Shown piece by piece: positions 63,006 through 64,000 of a DNA stretch of 64,000 bases. The notes under the pieces are model-generated. The model was not told the origin of the DNA. It did no database searches and was given only the letters and a program-made list of their open reading frames with translations. The stretch's first letter is position 1; the number at the start of each line of letters is the position of its first letter. The translations under genes and the position numbers were made by a program. The DNA lies in the NCBI RefSeq assembly GCF_042647165.1, contig NZ_JBHRUV010000019.1; one strand, 5' to 3'. Origin of the DNA: Camelimonas abortus. GTDB taxonomy: Bacteria; Pseudomonadota; Alphaproteobacteria; Rhizobiales; Beijerinckiaceae.

Positions 63006-64000
63006 TCACTCCGCCGCCTTCGCCTTTTCGTAGAAGGTGACGTCGAACAGGCCGTCCAGCGGCAGCGCCTGCGGAATGGCGCCGAGCTCCACCTGGAACT
63101 GCTGCATCTTCTGCGTCGGTCCGATGATCACCGACGGGTCGGCCTCCAGCTTCGTCGCCGGCGAGGCGAGCGCCTTTTCGATGATGTCGTCGGCGATGAG
63201 GCCCTTGCCCAGAACCGCGCCGATATGGGGTGCGGCTTTCGCCGGCGCCTCCCTGATGAACTTCACGCCGCGGATGTTGGCCTTCACCAGCGCCAGCACC
63301 GCTTCCGGGTGTTCGCGCAGGAATCTGCCGGAGACGCCGATCACCGTGCCCGGCTGGGTGGGGAACATCTCGCCGCCAAGCGCCACGATCTTTATGGCCG
63401 GGTTGCGGGCGGAGATGATCGTGTCCGCCGGCTCGCGCACCGTGGCGCCGTCCACCGCGCCGGCGAGCAGCGCCTGCTGGGTGGCGTCGATGCCCATGGG
63501 CACGATCTCGTAATCGGCGCTGTCGACGGCGTTCACCCGGGTCAGCCAGTGGCGCAGGGTGGTGTCGGGCACCGACCCCGGCGGCTGGGTGGCGAGGCGG
63601 GCCGGGCGGCCCTCCTTCTCGCGGAAGGCGCGGAAGGCTTCGGCCGGCGTCCGGCCGCCTTCAAAATGGGGCGCCAGCTTCGGCCCCGCCATCACCGTCA
63701 TTTCCTCGATGGCGGTGGCGGCCACCACCTTCACGTCAAGGCCCTTCGCGCGCGCCACCGCCAGCGGCGCGACGCCGGCCACATAGACGTCGATGGTGCC
63801 GGAGGCGAGCGCCTGGATCATGTTGGGGCCGGACTCGAACACCGTGAAGCTGGGCTTCACGCCCGCCTCCCTGAGCCAGCCCTCGCGGTCGGCCACCACC
63901 ACCGGGGCGGCGCCGATCACCGGAATATAGCCGATGCGCGCCGGCGTCTCCGCCGCGCGGGCCTGGCCGGCGACGCCCGCCAGCGTGGCCAGCGCCGCGG
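63006..64000 (-). CDS. Sulfonate/nitrate-type ABC substrate-binding protein, 5' end outside window
   Basis: The first gene of the operon, truncated by the window edge at its N terminus; the last part of the signal peptide (ending AGQARAAE) is still present. The mature region has ARIGYIPVIGAAPVVVADREG, ESGPNMIQALASGTIDVYVAG and MGIDATQQALLAGAVDG, closely similar in layout to the binding protein at 60.3-61.3 kb. Its stop overlaps a possible permease start. Two binding proteins flanking one ATPase-permease pair suggest two ligands for one transporter. Confidence 0.9.
   Translation of the reverse strand, partial: AALATLAGVAGQARAAETPARIGYIPVIGAAPVVVADREGWLREAGVKPSFTVFESGPNMIQALASGTIDVYVAGVAPLAVARAKGLDVKVVAATAIEEMTVMAGPKLAPHFEGGRTPAEAFRAFREKEGRPARLATQPPGSVPDTTLRHWLTRVNAVDSADYEIVPMGIDATQQALLAGAVDGATVREPADTIISARNPAIKIVALGGEMFPTQPGTVIGVSGRFLREHPEAVLALVKANIRGVKFIREAPAKAAPHIGAVLGKGLIADDIIEKALASPATKLEADPSVIIGPTQKMQQFQVELGAIPQALPLDGLFDVTFYEKAKAAE

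Noticed and set aside
1..64000. CRISPR arrays, rRNA genes, transposases or insertion sequences
   Set aside because: I saw no regularly spaced repeats with unique spacers, no rRNA-like stretches and no transposase or integrase motifs in any frame.

Overview
The window is a very GC-rich chromosomal segment of an alphaproteobacterium, probably Hyphomicrobiales-like; I cannot name the genus. The evidence is a MucR/Ros-type regulator, a TamA-TamB pair, four amino-acid-type ABC substrate-binding proteins of one family, many twin-arginine-like leaders and a strong G/C third-position bias. I see no rRNA or CRISPR array. Three tRNA genes are present: Pro(CGG), Arg(CCG) and Gln(TTG).

Layout. 0-19 kb is mostly housekeeping: the 3' part of an acyl-CoA synthetase, a DUF1499 membrane protein, an MBL-fold hydrolase, mucR, an orphan periplasmic binding protein, tamA-tamB, a CapD/FlaA1-like nucleotide-sugar dehydratase, a META-domain protein, a cation-efflux transporter and an enoyl-CoA hydratase/DUF2218 pair. 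19-25.8 kb holds tRNA-Pro, a stretch without recognisable genes, a kinase-like phosphotransferase, a DoxX-like protein, an Old Yellow Enzyme homologue and a TIGR03862-like flavoprotein.

25.9-33.2 kb, between tRNA-Arg and tRNA-Gln, is the most accessory-looking part. Directly after tRNA-Arg, visibly AT-rich DNA carries a two-gene operon on the minus strand: an ImmA/IrrE-type metallopeptidase followed by a class III nucleotide-cyclase-like protein, closed by a clear terminator. I regard this as a candidate undescribed signalling or anti-phage module. Further on lie a ferric-reductase-like flavocytochrome, two cold-shock genes and an Mrr-type restriction endonuclease broken by a one-base frameshift.

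33.7-47.3 kb holds a Pat-like acyltransferase and a carbohydrate locus with a GH94 phosphorylase, a GH144-like glucanase, a SbmA/BacA/YddA-type ABC transporter, a GH3 glucosidase and a GH15 enzyme; its composition suggests beta-1,2-glucan use. 48.2-51.3 kb has efp divergent from its modification genes epmA and epmB. 51.5-58.9 kb has an AhpD-like protein, tyrA, three tandem paralogous ABC binding proteins (the third crossed by an assembly join marked by an N and a 109-base duplication) and an acyl-CoA dehydrogenase. 59.3-60.2 kb has three tandem small secreted proteins sharing a four-cysteine pattern. The window ends in a sulfonate/nitrate-type ABC operon with two binding proteins, cut by the window edge.
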